DNA of 35,079 nt from positions 1 to 35,079 of IMG/VR virus record IMGVR_UViG_3300028558_000069, one strand, 5' to 3'. A program made the translations under genes and the position numbers. The notes under the pieces are model-generated. The model searched no databases. It had not been told where the DNA came from and saw nothing but the letters and a program-made list of their open reading frames with translations. Source of the stretch: a virus. Below, piece after piece: positions 5,435-13,473 of the stretch (position 1 is the first letter of the stretch; each line of letters opens with the position of its first letter).

Positions 5435-8188
5435 TTAGTACGGTTCTGCCCGTATGGTGCAATGACCGTACATTGTGATGCTCGTGGTCGTGGTGCCGGC
5501 AACATAGCACTTGGCTGAGTAGGTAGTGCTGTTGGCGACCAGCACAGCCACTTCAATATTAGACTGGTTACCTATGCCTGAACTCGTGTTGCGACCAATA
5601 TCAGGAGCGCCTGCCACGGAGTTAGCGAGCGCCGTCTGGCAGTTGCCGGTCGCGCCATCGACAGTATTGTAGAGGGTGGACACAATCGTAGAGCTAGACT
5701 GTATGCAGCCGTACTCGCTTTCTCCTACGCTCAAAGTTGCTACGCTCACGTACTCATGGACGGTAATCAGCCACTCACCGTTAGTGCCGAGGCTAGTGCC
5801 GGTTGTAACGGATTGCGTAGCGCCTAACTGGACGTACGTGTTAGCTGAGGTGCCGGTTGCTGCGTTCGTCGCGCCCGTCGAAGCCATGAGAACCGATTGG
5901 CTTGCACACTGTGACACCGCCGTAGCGTTTGCTCCGCAGAGCATGCTGACCGTCGCTGAAGACAGCGCCGTGTCCGTGAGCCCACCCGAGGTGATAGTGC
6001 CCGCCATCTTCCAGTTGCAGCCCGACTGTACGCCAAGGAAGCCGCCATTAGTGACGCCGTAGTCGATGCGACAAGAGTTAGTGCTGCCGCCCAGTACTAA
6101 AGCGCCTGAGGATACGCCACGGGAAGCTTCAAGGTCGCCCGCCGTCGCCGTCGCTGCGGTCGCCCAACCAGCAACCACGTACGAGGAAGCATTGAACGGA
6201 CAACCGAGCGTACTCACCTGCGAGGTCGTGACGCCGTAGTCGAAATTACACTGGTTAGTAGAACCGCCGAACGCTAACAGGCCGCTAGACGCGCCTTCCG
6301 ACGTTCCAAGGTCACCTGCGTTGAGAGTAGGGTAGTTTGTGCCGGTGTTGGTTGCGAGGTAGAACTGGCCCAGAGCGTATACGCCCGTGCCTGCAGCGAA
6401 CGTGAACGTGCCGCTACCGCTGCGAATACCGTAGTCAAGCGTACCTTTACCGTGGGTGATACCGCTGCCGCCCAGCACCAACTCACCTGTACTGGAGGAA
6501 CGGGTAGACACGAGGTCGCCGCCCACGAGAGTTAGCGGGCTGCCATTGGAGAAGCCTGCTACGATAGTCTGGTCCGAGAAGATGTTGCCGCCGCCGCCCG
6601 CCGCATAGACGTTACCGCTAAGTTGCAAGCCGCAATTCAGCCCAATCGCGCCACTTGCGGTTAACTGGTAGTCAACGCGGCAGCTAGACGAGGAGCCGCC
6701 AATCCACATTGCGCCAGTCGTAGTGGAGCGCAGAGCAACCACGTCACCTGACGAGAAGGCAGGAGCGTTCGCCGTTCCACCCGACACAATCGCGCCAAGA
6801 GCCGTTACACCACCAGCCGTTCCGATGTTGCCGGTGCCATCAATGTTGACCACTTTCGTGCCCGTATTCGTTATGGACACGAGAGAGGAGGTTACGCCTG
6901 CGACCGAACCGTTGTTTGGAGCGCCGATGGACGTATACGCCGTGCCGGTGAGGTTATTGCCGAAACGTAGCACTGCTGCTGAGGTAGCACCGAGCGTGCC
7001 GTAGCAGAAGAAGCAGCCCGTGACGTTGGTAGCTACTTGCTGGACGCCAGTAGCTTGAATCAAACAGTTGGAACTGAGGTCACCGCTTGCCGTTACGCCA
7101 TAGTCGAATACGCAGTTAGAGGAGGAGCCACCAAGCACCAAAGCGCCGGTGGTCGATGAACGGGACGCTGTGAGGTCACCAAAACTGACCGTCGCTGCCG
7201 TCGCTTGTCCAGCGATAACTGAGCCAAGCGCTTGGAGGCTGCCCGCCAAGCCTAAGCTACCGGAAGTATTGAGGCCCGCCTTTGCAACACCGGTGTCACC
7301 GATGCCCAGCAACTTATCAACGACGCCCGCAATAGTCGAGGTATTACCCGTAGCGAGGCTCGTATAGCCCGTCGTGTCTGCGTTGCCCATACGAATGAAG
7401 CCTGTGCTGGCAACGCCTAGCGTGCCGTAGCAAATAAAGCAGCCCGTGACGTTCGTGCCCGGCTGAGCGAGCGAGCTAGCCGCGCCTGCGGGAATCGTAA
7501 GACCCTGCGCATAGACGGTAATCATGCCGCCCGTAATAGACGTCACGCCCGAAGGCAACGTTACAATGCCCGCCGCTAACCAGCCGCTGTCCGTAGAGGG
7601 GACCGTGGGGCTACCGGCAGGCGTGCCCGCCTTAACTTGGCAGCTGCCCGCGTCTACTCGGTCACGATTGGCCGTGCCGCTCGTGCGAATGTTGCTGGTG
7701 GAACTGAAGAACACGCTCTGGCTGGTCGTATCCGACGTAGTGCCGTGACATTCAACCAGGTCGATGACCGAGTTGCCACCGGACGGAGCCGTAAGGGGCC
7801 CAAGCACTTGCGTGGACTTAATCAGGTACTGGTGGTAGACTTGGTTGGCGTTCGCAGCAATCTGGCCCGAGCCGTCACCGAAGGCAGACGTGTCAATAGC
7901 AGCAACCTGGTAAACGCTCCCATAGCTGTTAGTCACTGCGGGTCCGACGTTGATGTTCAGGTTGGAGCCGTTAGGCACGATGCCGACGTTAGAGAGGAAG
8001 CCTGTGGTGTTGGCGCGCCCCACTACGTCCCAAACCAGCTGTCCCAGGTTGACGGTCTTGTTGACCTCAGCTGTATTCAACCAGTTGCTGGGCAGCTGTA
8101 GTGCCGTCTTATACTGTACGCGGTCAACGCCCGTCACCATCGTGACAAGCGCTAAAGAGAGGAGCAGCGTCTTGAAAATGTTTCGCAT
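5435..8188 (-). CDS. Repeat-containing tail fibre with signal peptide and paired cysteines
   Basis: This 917-residue protein follows the baseplate genes, where tail fibres usually lie. It starts at ATG 8188 with AAGGA five bases upstream. Residues 1-20 (MRNIFK, core TLLLSLALVTMV, then TG) look like a Sec signal with a possible cut after G20, which is odd for a virion protein. The rest is Gly/Ser/Thr-rich. Five about 42-residue repeats start with GDL/GDV at 337, 481, 557, 625 and 684 (core G-x-L-V-L-G-G-S and D-Y-G-V-T), and an NVTGCFxCYGTLG motif occurs at 246 and 388. There are 20 cysteines, mostly in pairs 16-18 residues apart within repeats. Likely a receptor-binding fibre or an exported adhesin; the repeat type favours fibre. 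Confidence 0.75.
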   Translation of the reverse strand: MRNIFKTLLLSLALVTMVTGVDRVQYKTALQLPSNWLNTAEVNKTVNLGQLVWDVVGRANTTGFLSNVGIVPNGSNLNINVGPAVTNSYGSVYQVAAIDTSAFGDGSGQIAANANQVYHQYLIKSTQVLGPLTAPSGGNSVIDLVECHGTTSDTTSQSVFFSSTSNIRTSGTANRDRVDAGSCQVKAGTPAGSPTVPSTDSGWLAAGIVTLPSGVTSITGGMITVYAQGLTIPAGAASSLAQPGTNVTGCFICYGTLGVASTGFIRMGNADTTGYTSLATGNTSTIAGVVDKLLGIGDTGVAKAGLNTSGSLGLAGSLQALGSVIAGQATAATVSFGDLTASRSSTTGALVLGGSSSNCVFDYGVTASGDLSSNCLIQATGVQQVATNVTGCFFCYGTLGATSAAVLRFGNNLTGTAYTSIGAPNNGSVAGVTSSLVSITNTGTKVVNIDGTGNIGTAGGVTALGAIVSGGTANAPAFSSGDVVALRSTTTGAMWIGGSSSSCRVDYQLTASGAIGLNCGLQLSGNVYAAGGGGNIFSDQTIVAGFSNGSPLTLVGGDLVSTRSSSTGELVLGGSGITHGKGTLDYGIRSGSGTFTFAAGTGVYALGQFYLATNTGTNYPTLNAGDLGTSEGASSGLLAFGGSTNQCNFDYGVTTSQVSTLGCPFNASSYVVAGWATAATATAGDLEASRGVSSGALVLGGSTNSCRIDYGVTNGGFLGVQSGCNWKMAGTITSGGLTDTALSSATVSMLCGANATAVSQCASQSVLMASTGATNAATGTSANTYVQLGATQSVTTGTSLGTNGEWLITVHEYVSVATLSVGESEYGCIQSSSTIVSTLYNTVDGATGNCQTALANSVAGAPDIGRNTSSGIGNQSNIEVAVLVANSTTYSAKCYVAGTTTTSITMYGHCTIRAEPY
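6011..7180 (-). repeat. Five diverged protein-level repeats in the fibre gene
   Basis: The fibre codons for residues 337-726 hold five copies of a unit with the core GDLxASRxxxTGALVLGGS, then a cysteine, DYGVT, and a second cysteine 16-18 residues after the first. Copies 1, 2, 4 and 5 have both cysteines (C359/C375, C503/C519, C647/C663, C706/C724). Copy 3 (from 557) has neither. The copies are diverged, so this is old duplication rather than fresh tandem DNA repeat. Confidence 0.75.
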
Positions 8189-8190
8189 TA

Positions 8191-8868
8191 TTATCCTTGG
8201 TCGTCGGCGTAAACTACTGTCTTGCCTTGTGCCTTCCAGCCATTTACTAAATCTGTTAGTTCGGGAGTCAACCCAGTAATCACTCTTAAAGTGGAGCCTC
8301 CGAAACGGAAAAGTACACAGAATTGCCCCTGGGTAATACCCAGTGTCGCAGCCTTAGTGGGGTCGCTTCGCAAGTCGAACACTTCCACAGTCGGCACGGC
8401 GCTGTAGCCGCCGCCATCGAGGCCCCCACCTGTGTCGAGGCCCCCACCTGTGTCGAGGGACATACTGTCGCGGTCCTGCTGATAGTAGTACGTGAGGTAG
8501 TTCGTGATTCGAGCCTGTAAGCCCCCAACCGTGTTCTGAGGCAGAATGAGGTTGTTTTTAATGAGCGTCGCATAGGTCGGGTCATCAATGGCGACCCAGA
8601 CGTTGTGAACAGCGTCGTAGTTCAAGCCTCGGGGGAACACGCCCTCACCGAACAGGTCATTAGACCAGCCCTCAAGAGCGCTGTCCACTGAACTGATCAC
8701 ACGGCCCTGCGTCTGCAGGGAATCCAGAGTGCCCTTGAGCATGGGGAACACCGTAGCGTAGCCGGTAAGCGCTCCTATGACGCCACCGTTCACGACCGAA
8801 TCACTGCTTGACCATACTGACGTCCACAGAGTGACCAGCCGCCCCGTGAAATCTGCGAGGCTATACAA
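8191..8868 (-). CDS. Baseplate/tail protein, gpI-like position
   Basis: This 225-residue protein starts at ATG 8868, overlapping the baseplate J gene end by 8 nt, and its TAA lies two bases before the fibre start. In P2- and Mu-like order the gene after J encodes the tail-tip protein I that links baseplate to fibre, so a gpI-like role is inferred from position. The N-terminal half is helical with aromatic residues. Residues 138-154 form the glycine linker LDTGGGLDTGGGLDGGG. The C-terminal domain is mixed (PTVEVFDLR through VVYADDQG) and could be a fibre-docking domain. I see no diagnostic motif. Confidence 0.6.
   Translation of the reverse strand: MYSLADFTGRLVTLWTSVWSSSDSVVNGGVIGALTGYATVFPMLKGTLDSLQTQGRVISSVDSALEGWSNDLFGEGVFPRGLNYDAVHNVWVAIDDPTYATLIKNNLILPQNTVGGLQARITNYLTYYYQQDRDSMSLDTGGGLDTGGGLDGGGYSAVPTVEVFDLRSDPTKAATLGITQGQFCVLFRFGGSTLRVITGLTPELTDLVNGWKAQGKTVVYADDQG
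8417..8458. repeat. 18-bp perfect tandem repeat, 2.3 copies
   Basis: The 18-base unit tcgaggcccccacctgtg occurs at 8417-8434 and 8435-8452, followed by six more bases of a third copy. It encodes the LDTGGG linker of the gpI-like tail protein. The length is a multiple of three, so gain or loss of a unit changes linker length without breaking the frame. Confidence 0.9.
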
Positions 8869-9997
8869 AGGTGACGGTTCCTATCCGAGGCAACTGAACC
8901 GGCGTCACCGGCACATCAGCGCCCGTGCCGTTGAGTTGAAGGCCCGTCACGGACAGCACACTTGGCACGCTCTGAGCCAGCGCTAACACGTCAGCAAAGC
9001 TTACTACCGTCGCTCCTGCGCCGAGGTTGTTCATGTAGTCGCTGATTGACGCCTGTACTGCCGCCTGTACGACAGACGCGACAGACGTGCTGCTGGGAAG
9101 CATGTGCATTTGCACATTGACAAGCAAATTGTTAGGCGCTTGAACCTCAGGAATATCGCCCGCCGCCCTAACGCTGTCCAGCGCAGTAGCTACCGCCGTC
9201 AAAGTAGCGCCCGAAATAGCGCCCGTGCCGTCATCCACGGTTACCGTGTAGCCTGAAACGAAGGCTGAGCCGTCGAGATGCTGCTGGGGGATGACGTTGT
9301 GCGTGAGGTTGCCGCCTACGCCCTTCACAGCGCGAGCAATGGCTGCGTAGTTACCTGTACCGAGTGCGGGTATGTAGGACTGCTGGAAATCAGCCTTAGC
9401 CGAATCATCCGAAACGGTGTCCAGACCCGTCGTAAACGGTAGCGCATTAAAAACGGTGTTCACGCCGCCCAACCCGCTGACTATCTGGGTCAGGGTGTTC
9501 GCAATAATGTTGCCCCCCGAACCGGAGACAACCGCCTGCACTAACACGTTCAACGTGCTTTGACCGCTGGGGAAGATGTACGTACTAGAACCGCTATCCC
9601 AATTGCCCGTGATATTGCCAGGGTCCGCTACGATGTTGAACTTGATGCGGTCAACGCTGGTCTGAATGACCGCGCCGGGGGAGATGTGGATTGTTGCCGC
9701 CGTAAGAATGCGACCTAACGTGACTTGGCCCGTTGCGGCACGTGAGTCTTGCCGAGAGGCACCCCAGTCAGCCAGGAACGAGTCTACCTGCGAGCCTTGA
9801 CTCGTCTGGAGCCGCATGCCGTTCTGAACGGTTAGAATCATGCTCTGCAACATGGTAGCTACGCCCGCTACCGCCATGAACATCGCCAAAGCAATAGAGC
9901 CTGGCGTAAAATCCGTCAGGTTCGGGGTCGCCGTAGACGCTGTCGCAATCATTGCGTCTACAAAGTCTTGCCAAGAGTAGGTCGTTATAGTAGCCAC
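8861..9997 (-). CDS. Baseplate J-like wedge protein
   Basis: The 378-residue protein fits the baseplate J family (P2 gpJ, Mu gp47, T4 gp6-related). It has an N-terminal helical part including DFTPGSIALAMFMAVAG (28-44), a Gln/Ser-rich helix ending at QVDSFLADWGASR, then beta-rich repeats with GNIIANT, and a C-terminal part with NNLLVNVQMHML and INxYxNxL-like SISDYMNNLGAGATV. Such proteins form the ring of wedges around the hub. It lies after the gp25-like gene (sharing one base, TAATG-type junction, with its stop) and before the gpI-like gene, which is the standard order. Confidence 0.85.
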   Translation of the reverse strand: MATITTYSWQDFVDAMIATASTATPNLTDFTPGSIALAMFMAVAGVATMLQSMILTVQNGMRLQTSQGSQVDSFLADWGASRQDSRAATGQVTLGRILTAATIHISPGAVIQTSVDRIKFNIVADPGNITGNWDSGSSTYIFPSGQSTLNVLVQAVVSGSGGNIIANTLTQIVSGLGGVNTVFNALPFTTGLDTVSDDSAKADFQQSYIPALGTGNYAAIARAVKGVGGNLTHNVIPQQHLDGSAFVSGYTVTVDDGTGAISGATLTAVATALDSVRAAGDIPEVQAPNNLLVNVQMHMLPSSTSVASVVQAAVQASISDYMNNLGAGATVVSFADVLALAQSVPSVLSVTGLQLNGTGADVPVTPVQLPRIGTVTFV

Positions 9998-10413
9998 TAA
10001 GTCAACTCAATCAAAGGAATAGGTACAATAGGATTCTTGCCCACGGAAATCGTGCCTTCGATGGTCGCGCAACTGCCCGACCCGGTAACTGAAATATCCG
10101 CCGTCACGGTACGCAACCGCTCTGCCTCCGCTTCGACTTGAATCTGTCGAATGAATGTTTGCTTGATACTGTCCCAGTTCAACTTACTGTTCTTAGTATC
10201 TACTGCCGCTCGCAAGTTGCCACCGTAATTCGTAATGAAGACGTTATCTGAAGGAATCTCACCGTTGCCGTCCACGCCTGGCGGAGAGTAGCTATTCGTG
10301 AGCGCCCGACGCACTGCGCGCTGGACAAACAGGGCTGCGCCGTCAACCGTTAACCAGTCGCCCGTATCGCTATAATCCAGGTCGCCGCCCCAGTCTAACG
10401 CAAAATCAGGCAT
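9997..10413 (-). CDS. gp25/gpW-like baseplate wedge protein
   Basis: The 138-residue protein starts at ATG 10413 with AAGGA upstream. It begins with FALDWGGDLDYSDTGDWLTVDG, continues with an FVQRAVRRALTNSY helix and ends with a beta region VGKNPIVPIPLIELT. This fits the small wedge proteins related to T4 gp25, P2 gpW and XkdS that sit between the central spike and J. A 39-bp gap separates it from the spike gene and I see no clear signal in that gap. It would join sheath and baseplate during assembly. Confidence 0.75.
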   Translation of the reverse strand: MPDFALDWGGDLDYSDTGDWLTVDGAALFVQRAVRRALTNSYSPPGVDGNGEIPSDNVFITNYGGNLRAAVDTKNSKLNWDSIKQTFIRQIQVEAEAERLRTVTADISVTGSGSCATIEGTISVGKNPIVPIPLIELT

Positions 10414-10452
10414 AACTGTTCCTTCTTCGTGAAGTGTAAGTAAGCTACCTGG

Positions 10453-11478
10453 CTATTCATGGAGGTTCACCATAGCTGAGCCGTTAGGTGTGACAGAAGC
10501 AGTTAAAGACCCCAAGAAGCCGTTGATAGCTGCTGCAACCACCGATGCTGCGGGTCCCCCCACCAGGAAACCTGAGCCTGCTAACCCATTAGCAATAGCG
10601 TTCACCATCGCTGTCTGGTCCAAAGAGCGCAACTTATCTATGCCCGTAGAAGAGTCATGTAGTAAGGTGTCAATATCATTTTTACCGATAGCCGGGTGCA
10701 TGCTAGCTCCACCGCCAATGATAGAGCCGAGATTCAACGTCGGAGTCAGACCGCCCACAGGCAATAGCCCCATAACGCCGGTCGCGTCGTTCATGTTGAT
10801 GTGATGGCCGCCAGTCGAGAGGATGCTTACTACCTGACCCGCATCGTCCAGATGGAACGTATGGCCGCCCTTCGACACAATGCTGAGAATCTGGCCTGCG
10901 TCATTCAGAAGAACGCTATGGCCCGCCGCCGACAATATGCCGACCTTCTGAGCTATGTCGTCTTGGTAGGAGGAGTGCCCCCCTTGAGTAGATACTTGAG
11001 TGTAGCCGTTACCGCCCAGTCTCGCTGCGCCTGCGCCGTCGCCGGGTATAGCGCCATCTACCGTAGTGGTGACGTGCGCTAGATTGGGGTCCTTCCAGCC
11101 GTTAATCTTGCCGCCCGGGAACGGAGGTGCATCACCGCCTGCGTTATAGAGGAGGAGGCCGCAGATAGCGTGCATGCCTGCTTCATCAGCAAACAGCACA
11201 AGTGACTGAGCGCCAAGCTTCGGCACAAACTGCATGCCAGTAGGGTTGCCCTGCGAATCTAGCTCGCCCACGTAGGGCGTCATTATCTGGAGGAAGCCTG
11301 TCTCAATCGGCGTGTTGCCCGTGGGGTCGGCCTGGTCTGAGAACATGACAAGCTTGAACTTGCCTGTATGCGTAGCCGGGTCGTAGGCGGACAGCTCACC
11401 AAACGTCAGTTTGACGTGCTGCGGTTGCGAGGCGGATTGCGCACGAGACATCGCCCAGAAATCAGATGTAGTCGGCAT
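10453..11478 (-). CDS. Baseplate spike protein, gpV-like, with four His repeats
   Basis: The 341-residue protein has an N-terminal OB-like part (about 22-110, with TGKFKLVMF and KLGAQSLVLFADEAGMHAICG) as in P2 gpV and Mu gp45. It then has four 19-residue repeats beginning at 166, 185, 204 and 223, each starting G/A-G-H followed by an alternating hydrophobic pattern (GHTFHLDDAGQVVSIL). Such repeats form the intertwined beta-helix of the cell-puncturing spike. The C-terminal about 100 residues are helical and glycine-rich. It lies after the hub gene, as expected. Function: central spike that first contacts the host outer membrane. Confidence 0.82.
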   Translation of the reverse strand: MPTTSDFWAMSRAQSASQPQHVKLTFGELSAYDPATHTGKFKLVMFSDQADPTGNTPIETGFLQIMTPYVGELDSQGNPTGMQFVPKLGAQSLVLFADEAGMHAICGLLLYNAGGDAPPFPGGKINGWKDPNLAHVTTTVDGAIPGDGAGAARLGGNGYTQVSTQGGHSSYQDDIAQKVGILSAAGHSVLLNDAGQILSIVSKGGHTFHLDDAGQVVSILSTGGHHINMNDATGVMGLLPVGGLTPTLNLGSIIGGGASMHPAIGKNDIDTLLHDSSTGIDKLRSLDQTAMVNAIANGLAGSGFLVGGPAASVVAAAINGFLGSLTASVTPNGSAMVNLHE

Positions 11479-11479
11479 A

Positions 11480-12535
11480 CTACCCTTGCGGCTCCGCGTG
11501 ATTGACTGCTACGATATTGATGTATCCGCCCTTATCCTGGTCCCAATACCAGTTCACCCGGCGCGGAGTGTAGAGTTGATTGTGGGATTCCTGCGAAGCA
11601 TCCTCCAGCTGAATCTGAAACTCGGGGCTGTTCTTCACTAGGAAGGGCAGCGTGTAACTATCTAGCGCAAACTCCATCTCCAAGATGAATTCATGGCGCG
11701 ATAGCTCAGCCTGAATCTGGGTGGCGCGATAGTTGGCTGAATTTTGGTCCAGGCCGGGGATACTGAACACGTACTGCTCATCCGTCGTGTCCCCCCCTTG
11801 TCCCGTCGTACCCGCCGTAGCCACCACTCGCGTCTTGTGGTTAGGGACGTAGGACACCACTCGCACGCTGATATCGTGCGCATGAAGAGCGCTATGCTTG
11901 ACGTTGCACTTGATTAGCCCGCCCTCCGCCACACTCTTTGAGAGAACCGGAGCGGAGTAAGGGGGCGGTCCAACGATGATGACGTTGCCCTGTACTCGGG
12001 GACGCCAGCCCACGCCAAAGGCTAACAGGTTGATGTAGTCCATCGCCTTAATGTTCTTCGTCATCGTGGAGAAGTCATTCACTAGCAGGTTGCCCGCGTC
12101 AATGCCTGACGGTTGTCCGTTGTTGACGTTCGCCTGCATGCCAAGGTTCGTAATGACGTTGCTAATGGCGGTCGTCACATCAACGTTGAGGGACGCCTTC
12201 AGTGATATCTTAGTATCCAGCAGAACCGACAGCAGTCCCCGCGCTGAAAACTCAATCTCATCCAGCGCATAATCCGTGTTAATCTCATCCAAATAAGCAT
12301 ACTGCACTTGTTCCACGGAACCCCCGACCATTCCGGCTTGAATCGTGAGGGGCAAATACTTACCTGACTGCGAGACAGCTCCGTAATCTTCAGTGGCTTT
12401 TGAGCACACGATGGTGGAGTAGATGACATCCGCTTGTCCGTAAGTACTTTGTTCAATGCGTATCTCCTTCGAGGGCAGACTAGTACCGTTCAACGCCGCT
12501 GTAAATAGCGGCTTGTTGATTTCAGATTTAGCCAT
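11480..12535 (-). CDS. Baseplate hub protein, gpD/gp27-like
   Basis: The 351-residue protein shows the pattern of P2 gpD, Mu gp44 and T4 gp27-type hubs: an N-terminal beta domain, a middle segment ISLKASLNVDVTTAISNVI that begins the domain with the conserved helix, and ENIxALDxINLLA-like KNIKAMDYINLLAFGVGW, then a C-terminal domain with repeated Asx/Tyr-rich strands ending VNWYWDQDKGGYINIVAVNH. Its ATG shares a base with the stop of the gene upstream. It makes the trimeric hub linking tube and spike. Position between the tail protein at 12.5-13.5 kb and the spike is canonical. Confidence 0.8.
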   Translation of the reverse strand: MAKSEINKPLFTAALNGTSLPSKEIRIEQSTYGQADVIYSTIVCSKATEDYGAVSQSGKYLPLTIQAGMVGGSVEQVQYAYLDEINTDYALDEIEFSARGLLSVLLDTKISLKASLNVDVTTAISNVITNLGMQANVNNGQPSGIDAGNLLVNDFSTMTKNIKAMDYINLLAFGVGWRPRVQGNVIIVGPPPYSAPVLSKSVAEGGLIKCNVKHSALHAHDISVRVVSYVPNHKTRVVATAGTTGQGGDTTDEQYVFSIPGLDQNSANYRATQIQAELSRHEFILEMEFALDSYTLPFLVKNSPEFQIQLEDASQESHNQLYTPRRVNWYWDQDKGGYINIVAVNHAEPQG

Positions 12536-13473
12536 TACGTCACCGGAAGAAAGACTTGCGGCAGTACAATATCAGTCGGCGTGAGAATCCAATAGTCCAC
12601 CAGACTGTTAGCCACAGCTATATTCGTAGCCATAGCTGCAACGTCCTGGGTGGGGTAGACCCTGGAGGCGAGCGCGAAAAGGTTACCCGTGAAACCGTAA
12701 GCGACCGCAATGTAATCGGGGCCCAATCCGTAAAGCTCATTTACGTTCTGCTGGAGTAGGGCGTAGCCGTTGTACGCGGACTGAGTAGACAGCAATTGAT
12801 TCAGGGCCGTCAATGTCGTAGCATCTTGCAACGGCGTCATGTAGTCCGTGAAGGCCGCGAGCAAGGGTGTGATGGCGCTCGAAAGGGCTGCGAGTGTATC
12901 CGGCGTCTGGGCTGAAAGGGGCTGCGCTGCTGCTAAGAGCGTGTCCACGGTCTGCGCATTAACAATGATATCCTCAGGCAAGTTAGCGTCAAACTGCTGC
13001 ATTTGCTGCAGACCCATCTGTCCGTTATGCCAGTTCTCAATGAGCTGAGTACTGAAACCTTGCGTTACGCCGCCGTTCGGCCCTGCTCCTTGCGAAGTAG
13101 AGCTGATGACTTCAAGTGAGATTTTGTAGTGAATCTCAAAATTGGTACGTACGGTGAATTTGAAATACTTGATGTAGACCACAAACTGCAGAGGCCCATA
13201 AGTCCACTTGACGGGGTAGTTGGGGTCCTGACTCGTTTGAAGAGCGTCTAACTGGAGTGCTCGGTCAATAGCGTCTACGTAGTAGAGTATGCCCTCCCAT
13301 TCAGTTGGCAGAGGGAACGAGCCCATGTCCTGAATCTGGATGATAGGCGTGCCGCCCGTCGTGATGTACTTGTGAGTGACGGACACAGACTCGTGACCGA
13401 AGTCAAACTCCTCCGGCACTTCAAACCGGAAAAGGTCTACCCCACCTATATTGAAGCCTAAATCATCCGGCAT
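12535..13473 (-). CDS. Tail/baseplate protein between tape measure and hub
   Basis: This 312-residue protein starts at ATG 13473 overlapping the tape measure stop (TAATG). The N-terminal domain (about 8-115) is beta-rich: LFRFEVPEEFDFG, then KYITTGGTPIIQIQDMG, then WEGILYYVDAIDRALQL and a long strand FVVYIKYFKFTV. This resembles the gpU-like or XkdP-like domain of phage tail proteins that cap the tube at the baseplate. The rest (115-312) is helical and alanine-rich with no motif I know; no LysM domain is evident. Likely a tube-initiator or hub-proximal protein; the exact assignment is inference. Confidence 0.65.
   Translation of the reverse strand: MPDDLGFNIGGVDLFRFEVPEEFDFGHESVSVTHKYITTGGTPIIQIQDMGSFPLPTEWEGILYYVDAIDRALQLDALQTSQDPNYPVKWTYGPLQFVVYIKYFKFTVRTNFEIHYKISLEVISSTSQGAGPNGGVTQGFSTQLIENWHNGQMGLQQMQQFDANLPEDIIVNAQTVDTLLAAAQPLSAQTPDTLAALSSAITPLLAAFTDYMTPLQDATTLTALNQLLSTQSAYNGYALLQQNVNELYGLGPDYIAVAYGFTGNLFALASRVYPTQDVAAMATNIAVANSLVDYWILTPTDIVLPQVFLPVT

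Noticed and set aside
5434-5556. Extending the lysis-cassette membrane protein to the open frame start at 5556
   Set aside because: That part overlaps the end of the fibre gene in another frame. The residues (LPTQPSAMLPAPRPRASQ) look like out-of-frame reading of fibre codons. ATG 5433 is one base after the fibre stop and gives a sensible N-terminus.
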